Below, one piece after another: positions 1 to 7,091 of a DNA stretch of 26,857 nucleotides. Under the pieces are notes generated by a model, which saw only the letters and a program-made list of their open reading frames with translations, had not been told where the DNA came from and did not search any database. The DNA is from a virus. Made by a program: the position numbers and the translations under genes. Numbering within the stretch: the stretch's first letter is position 1; the number at the start of each line of letters is the position of its first letter. The stretch lies in IMG/VR virus record IMGVR_UViG_3300025128_000264, positions 1 through 26,857 of that record; one strand, written 5' to 3'.

Positions 1-411
1 GTTAGATTTTGATGCTGGCAGATCCCTTAGTGCCTGACGATACGTTTTCATTTCATCAGACATCGTAACATCACTCAACGCATAGTAATCTGTTTCAGCT
101 AATCTAATGTCTCTCGATGCACGGATTTCTGCCCATTGTTCAGAATCAGTCTGATCAACTGCCGTGTGTGTGACTGTGACTGTTTCTTTGTCTTTATCAC
201 CAACAACAGTTGTGTCACCACGTTTTTTACCAGAAGTAACTTCTTCTGTAACCTCAGTAGCTTTGACAAGAACATAGTCTCCTAAATCTAAAGGCCGTTT
301 ATCTCCAGTAAAAACTATATCTCCACCTGTCTGCTCTGGCAGTTGTAGTCTACTAACTGTGTCGCCTAATCTAGTAGCTGTTCCATCTGATTTTTTAAGT
401 AAGTAGTCCAT
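1..411 (-). CDS. Tail assembly chaperone-like protein (3' end outside the window)
   Basis: The frame is open for 137 codons from an ATG at 409-411 to the left edge with no stop, so the C-terminus is missing. An AAGGA-type ribosome site precedes the ATG. The visible C-terminal part has W93, RD at 100-101, ETDYYALSD at 106-114 and YRQALRDLP at 124-132. This spacing (Trp, Arg-Asp, a 'D-x-x-x-L-S-D' segment and an 'Y-R-Q-x-L-R-D-L-P' segment) is the usual pattern of phage tail or fibre assembly chaperones. The N-terminal 90 residues are less recognisable. It lies directly downstream of fibre-like genes, where such a chaperone is expected. The family call comes from the motif pattern only. Confidence 0.6.
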   Translation of the reverse strand, partial: MDYLLKKSDGTATRLGDTVSRLQLPEQTGGDIVFTGDKRPLDLGDYVLVKATEVTEEVTSGKKRGDTTVVGDKDKETVTVTHTAVDQTDSEQWAEIRASRDIRLAETDYYALSDVTMSDEMKTYRQALRDLPASKSN

Positions 412-425
412 ATCTCTTTTCCTTA

Positions 426-1157
426 TTATGAAGGCCCAAAAACGACAAACGAAGCCGCATTATGTTGAGTTGTTCCTGAATAAGCCACAGTAAAATCTTC
501 AGATGAAGCTGCCGATGCAAAACTTCCATCCGCACAACCAACCTGTGTGCCTGAGCCAGCAGGGCTACCAGCATCTGGACCAAGACCTACATCGACTCTC
601 TCAGTAAGATTACTAGAAAAAGTTAAAGTATCACGATTCTCACCGTTAGCATGGATTTCAAAACCCATGACAACCTGCCCTGCTTCAATATCAAAAGTTT
701 TCGTAATGGTAGCACCTGACGATGACCCTGTTGACGATGAACCACTCTTGAAAACTAAATCTGTTCCCTCATAAACAAATATTCCACCTCTACTCGAATT
801 TCTTTGGTATGTGGTTACAATGTCTTTCGTTGTTCCTGATGTAATTGCACCGCCCGTAAATCTATAAATGGAGATTGTTGCATGATTATTCCCAATAAAT
901 TCAAAAACTTGAGTGCCAGCATCACCCCCACAAGTCATACCAGACATCCCGTCAGTACCACCCCCACCTCCGATCGTTACCGCAGTAACAAGAACAACTC
1001 GACTTGCACCAGCGTTACTTCCTATACTAATGGAGCTATAGGTGTTTGCGGTGAAATTTTGAAGTGTGCTTCCAGCATCACCACTAGCCGTAAACCCTAC
1101 AAAATTAAGGGTTGAGGCACTTGTTTTATTATATGGTGTATAACTTGGTATCAACAT
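426..1157 (-). CDS. Putative virion structural protein, tail/fibre region
   Basis: A 243-residue protein rich in Ser, Thr, Gly and Ala, with alternating hydrophobic residues suggestive of an all-beta fold. It has a Gly-rich stretch near residues 63-68 (IGGGGG), two Cys at about 81 and 209, and a hydrophobic, aromatic-rich C-terminus (SFVVFGPS). No enzymatic motif, signal peptide or membrane span is visible. The start lies four bases after the stop of the upstream fibre-like gene, so it is very likely co-transcribed and possibly translationally coupled, as no good ribosome site is seen. Position between a fibre-like gene and a chaperone-like gene suggests a tail, fibre or receptor-contact protein. 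I do not recognise a specific family. Confidence 0.7.
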   Translation of the reverse strand: MLIPSYTPYNKTSASTLNFVGFTASGDAGSTLQNFTANTYSSISIGSNAGASRVVLVTAVTIGGGGGTDGMSGMTCGGDAGTQVFEFIGNNHATISIYRFTGGAITSGTTKDIVTTYQRNSSRGGIFVYEGTDLVFKSGSSSTGSSSGATITKTFDIEAGQVVMGFEIHANGENRDTLTFSSNLTERVDVGLGPDAGSPAGSGTQVGCADGSFASAASSEDFTVAYSGTTQHNAASFVVFGPS

Positions 1158-1161
1158 TACA

Positions 1162-2616
1162 TTACTGTAGAGCCACTACGTTAAGGTGTTTAAACGAACC
1201 AATTACAGTCGAGTACAGCATGAAGTCGTCTCCATTTGTTGTCGTCAGGGAATCGCCCGTCACAACTGTGAACCCACTGGTCGTGACGGTCCCAGCACTT
1301 GCATTATTTGTAACCTGAATAATAATGCTTGATACCGTTGTCTGGGGGGCCAAAGTAAAAGCACCTCCATTAACAATGGTCTTATAATTACCTCCAGTAG
1401 TTGCAGGGGTGTATGTGCCACTTGACTTTGTGCCGTCATCATCAGCAGTAGCTGAGAACCCTGCACTCAAGACATCATCCACAGATGCCATTAGCACATC
1501 GTTTCCTTCAACAGCTAGGAAACCAGCCGCTGATCTACTTAATGTGGTATCCGTAGCATGACCTAACTCAATAGTTCCGGTAGTTTTGATAGTACCAGAA
1601 CCAGCGTCTAAACTGGTTACTGTTCCTGCACCTGCACTAAGAGTACCTGTTGTTGCCAAGTTTTCATTACCAAAATCGATTGCACCAGAACTGTCTGTAA
1701 TAGATCCAGAGCCAACAGTTAGGGTCCCCGCAGAACAACTGCCAACAACTGTAACATTAGTGGTTCCTGTTGGGATTTCTAAAACATCTTGGTCAGCGTC
1801 ATTCTTGATTGTCACATCATTCGTAGAGCCCTGACCTGTAAGAATAAGGCCTTCTGCCGCAGTATATCCCATCGCAGCATTGTCACCAGCAGATGTGTCA
1901 CCATCAGCATTTACCGTGGCGGCTGTAACGTCTCCAACTATATCAACGCTAGTGCCACCTGTTGCAATTGTAATTACATCTGCATCCGCATCGTTTTTAA
2001 TAGTTACATCATTGGTAGATCCTTGACCTGTAAGAATAAGACCTTCAGCAGAAGTATGACCTATAGATGCATCATCTCCCGCAGCCGTGTCTCCAGTTAC
2101 ATTAACTGTTCCAGCAGATGTAATATCTCCAGAAGCTGTTATTGTAGCTAACTGCAAATCAGAAATAGCATCTACGACCGCTGCTCCAGAACCTGCCCCG
2201 TCCATGTAAACAATTGCAGACTTACCATTCGCAACTGTTATGTTAGCACCTGAACCTTGAGTAAGAATTACGGAGTATGGTCCACTAGATCCAGAATCAG
2301 TAGTTGCATTGATAATAATAAAGAAAGCAGAAGTCGTGTTAGGGGCTACTGTAACTGTGCAGTTTGAATCCAATGCTCCTGTAAATTTAATTACACGATA
2401 CATACCATCCTGAAGGTTTTCTGTACCTGATCCAGGAGATGCCTCTCGCACAGTTAAAGTGTGCGTGTCTGCGTTCGTTGTTATCGCAACAGATTTGTAT
2501 GAAGCTATCCGGTCTAGGATATCTAGGTTGTGATTAGTGGTATCTCCCCAAGCTCCAGATTGTTCTCCAGACCCTATCTTTTCAATACCAAAACTCGTTG
2601 TATATGATGATGCCAT
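1162..2616 (-). CDS. Tail-fibre-like structural protein with internal repeats
   Basis: A 484-residue Ser/Thr/Gly/Asp-rich protein with the look of an elongated beta-structured fibre. The N-terminal region (about 1-40) contains GSGEQSGAWGDTTNHNLDILD, typical of the virion-anchoring end of many marine phage fibres. Two copies of a roughly 45-residue segment, at about 175-219 and 239-283 (offset 64), share EGLILTGQGSTNDVTIKND. The repeat is also plain in the DNA around 1775-1870 and 1980-2070. A later segment (LGHATDTTLSRSAAGFLAVEG) resembles another fibre repeat unit. The C-terminal 100 residues are beta-rich with no peptidase motif that I can identify. An AGGAAGAAAAT-type leader precedes the ATG. 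Fibre assignment is inferred from composition, repeats and position. Confidence 0.7.
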   Translation of the reverse strand: MASSYTTSFGIEKIGSGEQSGAWGDTTNHNLDILDRIASYKSVAITTNADTHTLTVREASPGSGTENLQDGMYRVIKFTGALDSNCTVTVAPNTTSAFFIIINATTDSGSSGPYSVILTQGSGANITVANGKSAIVYMDGAGSGAAVVDAISDLQLATITASGDITSAGTVNVTGDTAAGDDASIGHTSAEGLILTGQGSTNDVTIKNDADADVITIATGGTSVDIVGDVTAATVNADGDTSAGDNAAMGYTAAEGLILTGQGSTNDVTIKNDADQDVLEIPTGTTNVTVVGSCSAGTLTVGSGSITDSSGAIDFGNENLATTGTLSAGAGTVTSLDAGSGTIKTTGTIELGHATDTTLSRSAAGFLAVEGNDVLMASVDDVLSAGFSATADDDGTKSSGTYTPATTGGNYKTIVNGGAFTLAPQTTVSSIIIQVTNNASAGTVTTSGFTVVTGDSLTTTNGDDFMLYSTVIGSFKHLNVVALQ

Positions 2617-2626
2617 AATTTTCTTC

Positions 2627-3088
2627 CTATGCCGCTATTTTAACCCAATCTGGTGTTTGTGAATCATCAATAGAAATAAAATTCGGTGTTTGTGACTCAT
2701 CAATAGAACTCCAAACTAGAGCATTATTAACTTTTCCTTCTGCTGAAACACCTGTGACAGTAAAAGAGAAATTTATTTGTGTGCTTCCAATCGCACTTGT
2801 TGCTGAAACTCCACTCGGTGAAAGAATAGAATTAGTAACAATAGTAGAAGATCCAATTGCACTTGTTGCTGAAACTCCACTCGGTGTGACGGTAACAGGA
2901 ACAATAACAGTAGAAGATCCAATTGCACTTGTTGCTGAAACACCTGTGACACTTACAGTAACAGGAAGACTTACAGCAGCAGATCCTATAGCACTGGAGG
3001 CTGAAACACCTGTGACAGCAAGAGGGATAGGGCTGTTCCAAGCCCCTTCGTTCCAAGATCCTCTATTCCAACCAGTAAGAGACGACAT
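2627..3088 (-). CDS. Repeat-containing virion protein (22-residue TGVSATSAIGS repeats)
   Basis: A 153-residue protein in three parts. The N-terminus is Trp-rich (GWNRGSWNEGAWN). The middle (about 25-117) is four 22-residue repeats plus a half copy, each with a core like TGVSATSAIGSS followed by a hydrophobic beta-type run such as TVIVPVTV. The C-terminus carries two short repeats, SIDESQTPNF and SIDDSQTPDW. The repeat unit is visible in the DNA as 66-bp near-identical blocks between about 2775 and 3015. Start and stop overlap or abut the neighbouring structural genes (1-base sharing at 3088), so translation is probably coupled. I infer a fibre or tail-decoration role. I see no catalytic motif, and repeat number may vary between relatives. 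Confidence 0.7.
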   Translation of the reverse strand: MSSLTGWNRGSWNEGAWNSPIPLAVTGVSASSAIGSAAVSLPVTVSVTGVSATSAIGSSTVIVPVTVTPSGVSATSAIGSSTIVTNSILSPSGVSATSAIGSTQINFSFTVTGVSAEGKVNNALVWSSIDESQTPNFISIDDSQTPDWVKIAA

Positions 3089-3597
3089 TATGAAATCCTA
3101 ATCACCGCATTGTTTGCATCGTTAGCAGGATATTGAATAGTAAAATCTCCTGAACTTGAGGACTTATCTCCTCCAAAATTAATTACTGCTACGGCAGGAT
3201 CTGCGGCATGATTTGTTGTAGACCCTGTGCCAGCAGTGCTTAATGTGCTATTGTAAATTAAAGCACCTCTTGCACTAGATATGGTGGAAGATGAAAAAGT
3301 AGTATCAGCAAAATCTACAAAAGCGGTAGGTACAGCACTACTATTATCCGCAAGTCCAATAGTGACACTACTAAGAGCAGCTCCTCCAGCAGAATATCCT
3401 GTACCGGAAACTTCGTTACTAGTTGTGTACCCAGTAGTATCAGCATCAATAGAAGAGCTGTTTGTAAACATAGCAACTTTAAAAGTATCTGCTGAAATAG
3501 CACTAGATCCTGTTCTTGTGTGAGCGGTTAAAAAATGTATTCCAGCAAGTATTTCTCTTTTGAAAGTACCACACATAGCAGAAGAACCAACAGCCAT
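3088..3597 (-). CDS. Virion structural protein
   Basis: A 169-residue Ser/Thr/Ala-rich protein beginning MAVGSSAMCGTFKREILAGI. The chosen ATG at 3595-3597 has an AGGAGG ribosome site five bases upstream and overlaps the TGA of the preceding gene (TGATG), which favours it over the GTG one codon earlier. Features include a segment ADTFKVAMFT at about 36-45 and EVSGTGY with GGAALSSV at about 62-77, then a beta-rich, Ser-rich body ending NNAVIRIS. The order KREILAG, TFKVAMFT, EVSGTGY recurs in structural proteins I associate with marine podoviruses, located between neck and fibre genes. Exact role is unknown; tail or fibre-base protein is plausible. Confidence 0.72.
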   Translation of the reverse strand: MAVGSSAMCGTFKREILAGIHFLTAHTRTGSSAISADTFKVAMFTNSSSIDADTTGYTTSNEVSGTGYSAGGAALSSVTIGLADNSSAVPTAFVDFADTTFSSSTISSARGALIYNSTLSTAGTGSTTNHAADPAVAVINFGGDKSSSSGDFTIQYPANDANNAVIRIS

Positions 3598-3887
3598 CAC
3601 AACCTCCTTATAATCTCAGCCATGTCTTCATGGCCTTGTTGTTTCATAAGAGCCCATATAGTAGTTCTTTCACTTTGGGCCATTCTATTCATATAGAAAA
3701 TTAATATTTCTTTCAACTTATCTCTATGATCTATTGCTTGGTCTCGTATGACAGGAGGAGCATCTTTCGATACTACCATAATCTTATTCATAGCCATTTC
3801 TGCCATTTCTTCTGGCGAATGCCCTCTGTTATTACTTGTAAATACAAAAGGATCTAATATCTTTGTGTGACCCTCGCTATCAAACAT
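3597..3887 (-). CDS. Small helical protein of the neck/tail gene cluster
   Basis: A 96-residue mostly alpha-helical protein. Residues 24-45 (about HSPEEMAEMAMNKIM) and 50-90 are predicted helices, with DHRDKLKEIL in the middle and ending AEIIRRL. There is no signal or membrane segment. Its ATG shares one base with the stop of the upstream adaptor gene, and its stop overlaps the next start, so it is part of a tightly coupled translation chain. Small helical proteins at this place in phage maps are often assembly factors or connector components. I cannot assign a family from sequence, so the function is unknown. Confidence 0.68.
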   Translation of the reverse strand: MFDSEGHTKILDPFVFTSNNRGHSPEEMAEMAMNKIMVVSKDAPPVIRDQAIDHRDKLKEILIFYMNRMAQSERTTIWALMKQQGHEDMAEIIRRL

Positions 3888-4531
3888 TACGCAACATCTC
3901 TTCTAACTCTATCATACCTATACTGATCTCTTGTTTGTTTTCCTTCCCCTAGATTTTTCAACCATTGAATAGATTCTAAAAAACGATCTGTGTATTGTTT
4001 TAAAATGTCGGGTTCTCCCTTCATAAAAGTGTATGCCTCTACTAAACTACCATATAAAAGAGCTAACTCTGCATTATCTCCTAAATAACTTGTTCCATCT
4101 CCACTAGCGGTAATAGAGGTTGGTCTGTAAAAGTAATGAAGCTCCATTGTGTAATTTGAGTCAGGAGTTGGTGCTAATAAAAAAGTGTCGTTATCCCAAT
4201 CAGCATAGTACTTAGGTGTCCCTGTTGTTGCGGGATTTGGAGTGTAGTCTTGTAAAGCTGTAACATTTTTATACAAAAGAAACTCTTTATTAGATGAATT
4301 AATCACACTTAAAGAATTTTGAGATAGAAAATCAGTTGGTTTAGATAAATATTGATTTCCAGACGTAGCGGAACCTTGAACATTTTTTCTAAACACATCT
4401 AATTGACACTCTTTAAATATACGCTCTTCTGCGTTCAATATAAATCTAGGCAACTGACTTACAAAGGTTGTTTCCGCGTTTTGTGTGTAATCTTGAATAG
4501 CTGTTTTTAGAGTTGTAAAAGTATACGCCAT
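3887..4531 (-). CDS. Head-tail adaptor-like protein (phage adaptor / gp11-type)
   Basis: A 214-residue protein from the ATG at 4529-4531. The GTG three codons upstream is an alternative but starts inside the preceding gene. It opens MAYTFTTLKTAIQDYTQNAE, then has LPRFILNAEERIFKEC, a core with LHYFYRPTSIT and, near the C-terminus, helices NAELALLYGSLVEAYTFMKG and DRFLESIQWLKNL. The alternation of N-terminal helix, beta core and C-terminal helices ('AL-LYG-L-EAY-F-KGE') is what I know from phage adaptor proteins that join portal rings to tails in short-tailed phages. It sits two genes from the gp4-like protein, which supports a neck role. The assignment rests on remembered family patterns. Confidence 0.65.
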   Translation of the reverse strand: MAYTFTTLKTAIQDYTQNAETTFVSQLPRFILNAEERIFKECQLDVFRKNVQGSATSGNQYLSKPTDFLSQNSLSVINSSNKEFLLYKNVTALQDYTPNPATTGTPKYYADWDNDTFLLAPTPDSNYTMELHYFYRPTSITASGDGTSYLGDNAELALLYGSLVEAYTFMKGEPDILKQYTDRFLESIQWLKNLGEGKQTRDQYRYDRVRRDVA

Positions 4532-4532
4532 G

Positions 4533-5036
4533 TTATGCACTCACTGTTACAGGTCCAGCAGAGGCAAAACCTCCACCACCATTTATGCTTCCAGAAGAAG
4601 CGGTTTCGCTATCTGCGCTAAATGTATACTTATCAGAAGTAATTTTAGTAATTGTGTAGCCGCTAGATCTTTCTATTGTAGAAGAAGAAAACCCGTCAAA
4701 CGGAGCGACAGAACGAAACCGAACAATATCTCCTGTGCTTCTATTATGACCTGGTTCAGATACCGTTATGACAGCAGATCCACTATCTCCAGAACGAAAA
4801 GAATTCAAAGAAAGAAGAACCTCTACAGCAGGTTCTGTTCTATCTGGTCTAGGATCTCGAAGAGCTTGCGGATCAGCAGGAGCGTTTACAGGCATTAGTT
4901 GAGGCTGTTTAGCCTCCCACTCGTCTTTTCCGACAAGCATACCAGTCCATTCTTTTCGCATATCCTGTAAGCGATACGCTACACCAGAACGATCTGAAAT
5001 TCCTAGAGCGTATTTATTAGAGGCATATCTAGGCAT
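4533..5036 (-). CDS. Virion/tail protein with C-terminal beta domain
   Basis: A 167-residue protein. The N-terminal half (MPRYASNKYALGISDRSG, then YRLQDMRKEWTGMLVGKDEWEAKQPQL in two stretches) is a charged Trp-containing segment that I associate with marine phage structural proteins next to gp4-like genes. Residues about 85-160 look like a small beta domain: SAVITVSEPGHNRSTGDIVRF, then GYTITKITSDKYTFSA and a Gly-rich SINGGGG. This 'H-x-x-S/T-G-D-x-V-x-F ... Y-x-I-T ... Y-T-F' pattern recurs in phage tail proteins. Start shares a base with the stop of the gp4-like gene (4-gene coupled chain). Probably a tail or connector accessory protein. Confidence 0.65.
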   Translation of the reverse strand: MPRYASNKYALGISDRSGVAYRLQDMRKEWTGMLVGKDEWEAKQPQLMPVNAPADPQALRDPRPDRTEPAVEVLLSLNSFRSGDSGSAVITVSEPGHNRSTGDIVRFRSVAPFDGFSSSTIERSSGYTITKITSDKYTFSADSETASSGSINGGGGFASAGPVTVSA

Positions 5037-5935
5037 TAAGATACCGCACTAACAAACGTATAAGAAGGAACTAGGTTAATACTTACTTTGTCCCTATCTT
5101 CGTCCGCAGCCCTTATAAACTCTTCTTCATAAAGCCCTTTTAAAATTTGAATCCTATCAGGAGCCCTTTTTAAAGATATGTAGTAAGCTAATCCAGCAGC
5201 TAAACAAGGATAAAATCGAAAAGGAACTTCTACTGTGTTTACTGAAGAATCTGCATCATCTATTCTTACCAACCGGTCATATACAAAAACGTCCGTGCTG
5301 TTTTCTGGAGTAGGCCAAATTTTAATTAGTGGAGTGATCTGCCTGTCCACATAATACTGAGTAGGTCTTGCTGTTGTTGTTTTATTAGGAATATTCAAAA
5401 AAGTGCTTCTACTAATTCGGCTTATGGAAACATCTGTTCCATCTCGACGTATTACACCAGACAAAATATCTATTGTGGAACGTACATCTTCTACGCTGGG
5501 GTCAGCAGATATTGTAGTGGTAGTAGCAGAGCCTCCACTATCTGTACTAGAAATAGTTTCTCCAGCAGTAAATGCTCCACTAGGAACACTAACAGTAATA
5601 GTGGTAGAACTAGGTTTGGTTAAAACTATAGCAGTAGAACTGCTGGTTTGACCTGTAATGGTATTTCCAATAACTAGATTAGCAGAAGACCCTACAGTAG
5701 CCGTGATTGTGCCTACCGGGTACTCTGCAAGACCAGAAACCACCGTCTGACTTACTTGGTTTATAGTCCAACGATTTAATCCTCTATTCGCCCAATCGGC
5801 GAAAAGAAAATTTAAAGATCTACGAGCCGTTACAGCGTCGTAACCGGTGCGAAACTCTAGTCCACACCTCTCAAACGCTTCCTCAACATAGTCTGCTACA
5901 TTAGGCTCAAAGTCCTTAGATCCAGAAACAGCCAT
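5036..5935 (-). CDS. P22 gp4-like neck / tail accessory protein with an inserted beta domain
   Basis: A 299-residue protein. The N-terminal helices (about 12-60: VADYVEEAFERCGLEFRT and LNFLFADWANRGLNRWTI) match the pattern of head-completion/tail accessory proteins of the P22 gp4 type, which bind below the portal ring. The later part also fits: DVRSTIDILSGVIRRDGTDV at about 150-169, RISRSTFLNIPNK, RPTQYYVDRQ and KIWPTPENSTDVFVYDRLVRI, then PFRFYPCLAAGLAYYIS. Between about 74 and 146 there is a Ser/Thr-rich segment with GNTITGQTSSSTAIV and GAFTAGETISS, which reads as an extra beta domain that simpler family members lack. Starts about 33 bases after the upstream stop with its own ribosome site. 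Family call is from pattern recognition. Confidence 0.65.
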   Translation of the reverse strand: MAVSGSKDFEPNVADYVEEAFERCGLEFRTGYDAVTARRSLNFLFADWANRGLNRWTINQVSQTVVSGLAEYPVGTITATVGSSANLVIGNTITGQTSSSTAIVLTKPSSTTITVSVPSGAFTAGETISSTDSGGSATTTTISADPSVEDVRSTIDILSGVIRRDGTDVSISRISRSTFLNIPNKTTTARPTQYYVDRQITPLIKIWPTPENSTDVFVYDRLVRIDDADSSVNTVEVPFRFYPCLAAGLAYYISLKRAPDRIQILKGLYEEEFIRAADEDRDKVSINLVPSYTFVSAVS

Positions 5936-5968
5936 TATACAATAAACCTTTCACACCAACTCCAAACA

Positions 5969-6373
5969 TCAATATTGTTTTAAGCAATAAATAACAATTG
6001 AATAAGTGTCTCCACTACTATGTCCTACAGTAGTCAGTTGAATGTCTCCGGTATTACCACCGGATGCTGCAACGTTTGGAAGTCCACTAATATCAGAGTA
6101 GTCTAATGTATCAGAATAATCTGCTGGAAGTTCTGCCGCAATAACATCGGTAGAAGCATCCCAAAGAAGTTTAACGCCCATGCCAACGTTAGTAAAAATT
6201 ATCTTTTTAATACGAACACCAGTACAAGCAGTTCCATCTTGCAAAGAAGCAAGCTCAGAAATATCTATTTTAGTTACAGCAGCCTCTCCAGTGCCATCAC
6301 TAGTATTTGTAAGATAAAAGGTAGCCTTTTTAGGCCCGTCTTCAATTGTGGTAGCGGTTACAGCATCAGCCAT
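5969..6373 (-). CDS. Small virion structural protein
   Basis: A 134-residue protein, beta-rich: ATFYLTNTSDGTGEAAVTKIDIS near 18-40, VRIKKIIFTNVGMGVKLLWD at about 53-72 and a C-terminal YSIVIYCLKQY. No catalytic motif, signal or membrane segment is visible. It lies between a likely structural protein and the gp4-like neck gene, and its ribosome site (GGAGATG) begins just past the hairpin at 6392-6412. Composition and place suggest a virion protein, possibly a head or neck decoration component. I do not recognise the family with certainty. Confidence 0.68.
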   Translation of the reverse strand: MADAVTATTIEDGPKKATFYLTNTSDGTGEAAVTKIDISELASLQDGTACTGVRIKKIIFTNVGMGVKLLWDASTDVIAAELPADYSDTLDYSDISGLPNVAASGGNTGDIQLTTVGHSSGDTYSIVIYCLKQY

Positions 6374-6390
6374 ATAAACATCTCCATAAA

Positions 6391-6412
6391 AGGGGAGGAG
6401 CTTCTCCTCCCC
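6391..6412 (-). terminator. GC-rich hairpin followed by TTTT (terminator or attenuator)
   Basis: On the minus strand a perfect 9-bp stem, GGGGAGGAG/CTCCTCCCC, closes a 3-base loop and is followed directly by TTTT. It sits between the stop of the 6421-6969 gene and the start of the 5969-6373 gene. The T-run is short, so partial termination (adjusting downstream gene dosage) or mRNA 3'-end protection is more likely than complete termination. Confidence 0.6.
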
Positions 6413-6420
6413 GATCTAAC

Positions 6421-6969
6421 CTATGCAACCTGAACGTATTCAATAATAAACGTAAAGGAGCCAGCAGTTGTAGCGTCTACCGTGTTTGTAATATTACAAA
6501 AGATAGTTCTTTCCGCTGATGTGTACTGAACAGAAGCGGGTGCCGTAGTTGCATCTTGTGTTTGTAAAACAAGATCCGTAGTTGTCACGTTACCTACTAC
6601 AACTGTGGTTCCGCCATCTAATATCTCATCTGTCTGTGCCGCAACAATTTGAGCACCAGAACTAGAAGTTCCAACTTCGTAGCCAATATCACCAGTTCCA
6701 ATAACAGGAGCTGTGACACAGAATATTTTAATGTCAGTAATAATTGTATTTGCAGGTTGTGTAAACTCACCAATGTTATCACTGTCACCAGCCGTGGTGT
6801 TAACAGTAACACCAGTAGCAAAACCTACATGCTTAATAAATTTGTTTGTTACAATTCCTGTAGAAGCTATGTCACAGGTTGTAGTCACGGCACCTGTGCC
6901 AGATGCAACGTTAATTACTTCAAAACCGTTTTCAGAACGGACGGGACCGTTAAAAGTTGTGTTAGCCAT
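6421..6969 (-). CDS. Virion structural protein downstream of the capsid gene
   Basis: A 182-residue Thr/Val/Ala-rich protein opening MANTTFNGPVRSENGFEVI. This opening and the following beta-rich body (CDIASTGIVTNKFIKHVGFATGV in two parts, then TIITDIKIFCVTAPVIGTGDIGYEVG) are familiar from structural proteins in marine phage genomes next to the major capsid gene. The C-terminus SFTFIIEYVQVA is strongly beta. It has an AAGGAGG ribosome site about 9 bases before ATG, and that site overlaps the 3' arm of a hairpin at 6982-7014, so its translation could depend on RNA folding. It may be a head or tail surface protein; the role is unproven. Confidence 0.72.
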   Translation of the reverse strand: MANTTFNGPVRSENGFEVINVASGTGAVTTTCDIASTGIVTNKFIKHVGFATGVTVNTTAGDSDNIGEFTQPANTIITDIKIFCVTAPVIGTGDIGYEVGTSSSGAQIVAAQTDEILDGGTTVVVGNVTTTDLVLQTQDATTAPASVQYTSAERTIFCNITNTVDATTAGSFTFIIEYVQVA

Positions 6970-6981
6970 TATGGCATCCTC

Positions 6982-7080
6982 CTTACGAGAGATTTACCCT
7001 AGAGTCTTCGTAAGCGTCTGCTGGGACAGTCGCTAGGGCTATGTTTCCCAGAAATTTGGGAGGAGGTTACCCTCCTCCCA
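6982..7080 (-). ncRNA. Candidate structured mRNA leader: three hairpins, two with complementary loops
   Basis: Transcribed leftward, the segment between the capsid gene and the next gene can form three hairpins. First, 7057-7080 has a perfect 10-bp stem with a GUAA (GNRA-type) tetraloop. Second, 7021-7026 pairs with 7046-7051 (CTGGGA/TCCCAG, 19-base loop). Third, 6982-6988 pairs with 7008-7014 (CTTACGA/TCGTAAG, 19-base loop). The loop of the third contains CTAGGG and that of the second CCCTAG, so the two loops could kiss over 6 bp (6997-7002 with 7033-7038). The last arm overlaps the AAGGAGG site of the downstream gene. The pairings are read directly; an RNA function is inference. Confidence 0.4.
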
Positions 7081-7091
7081 GAACCCCAAGC

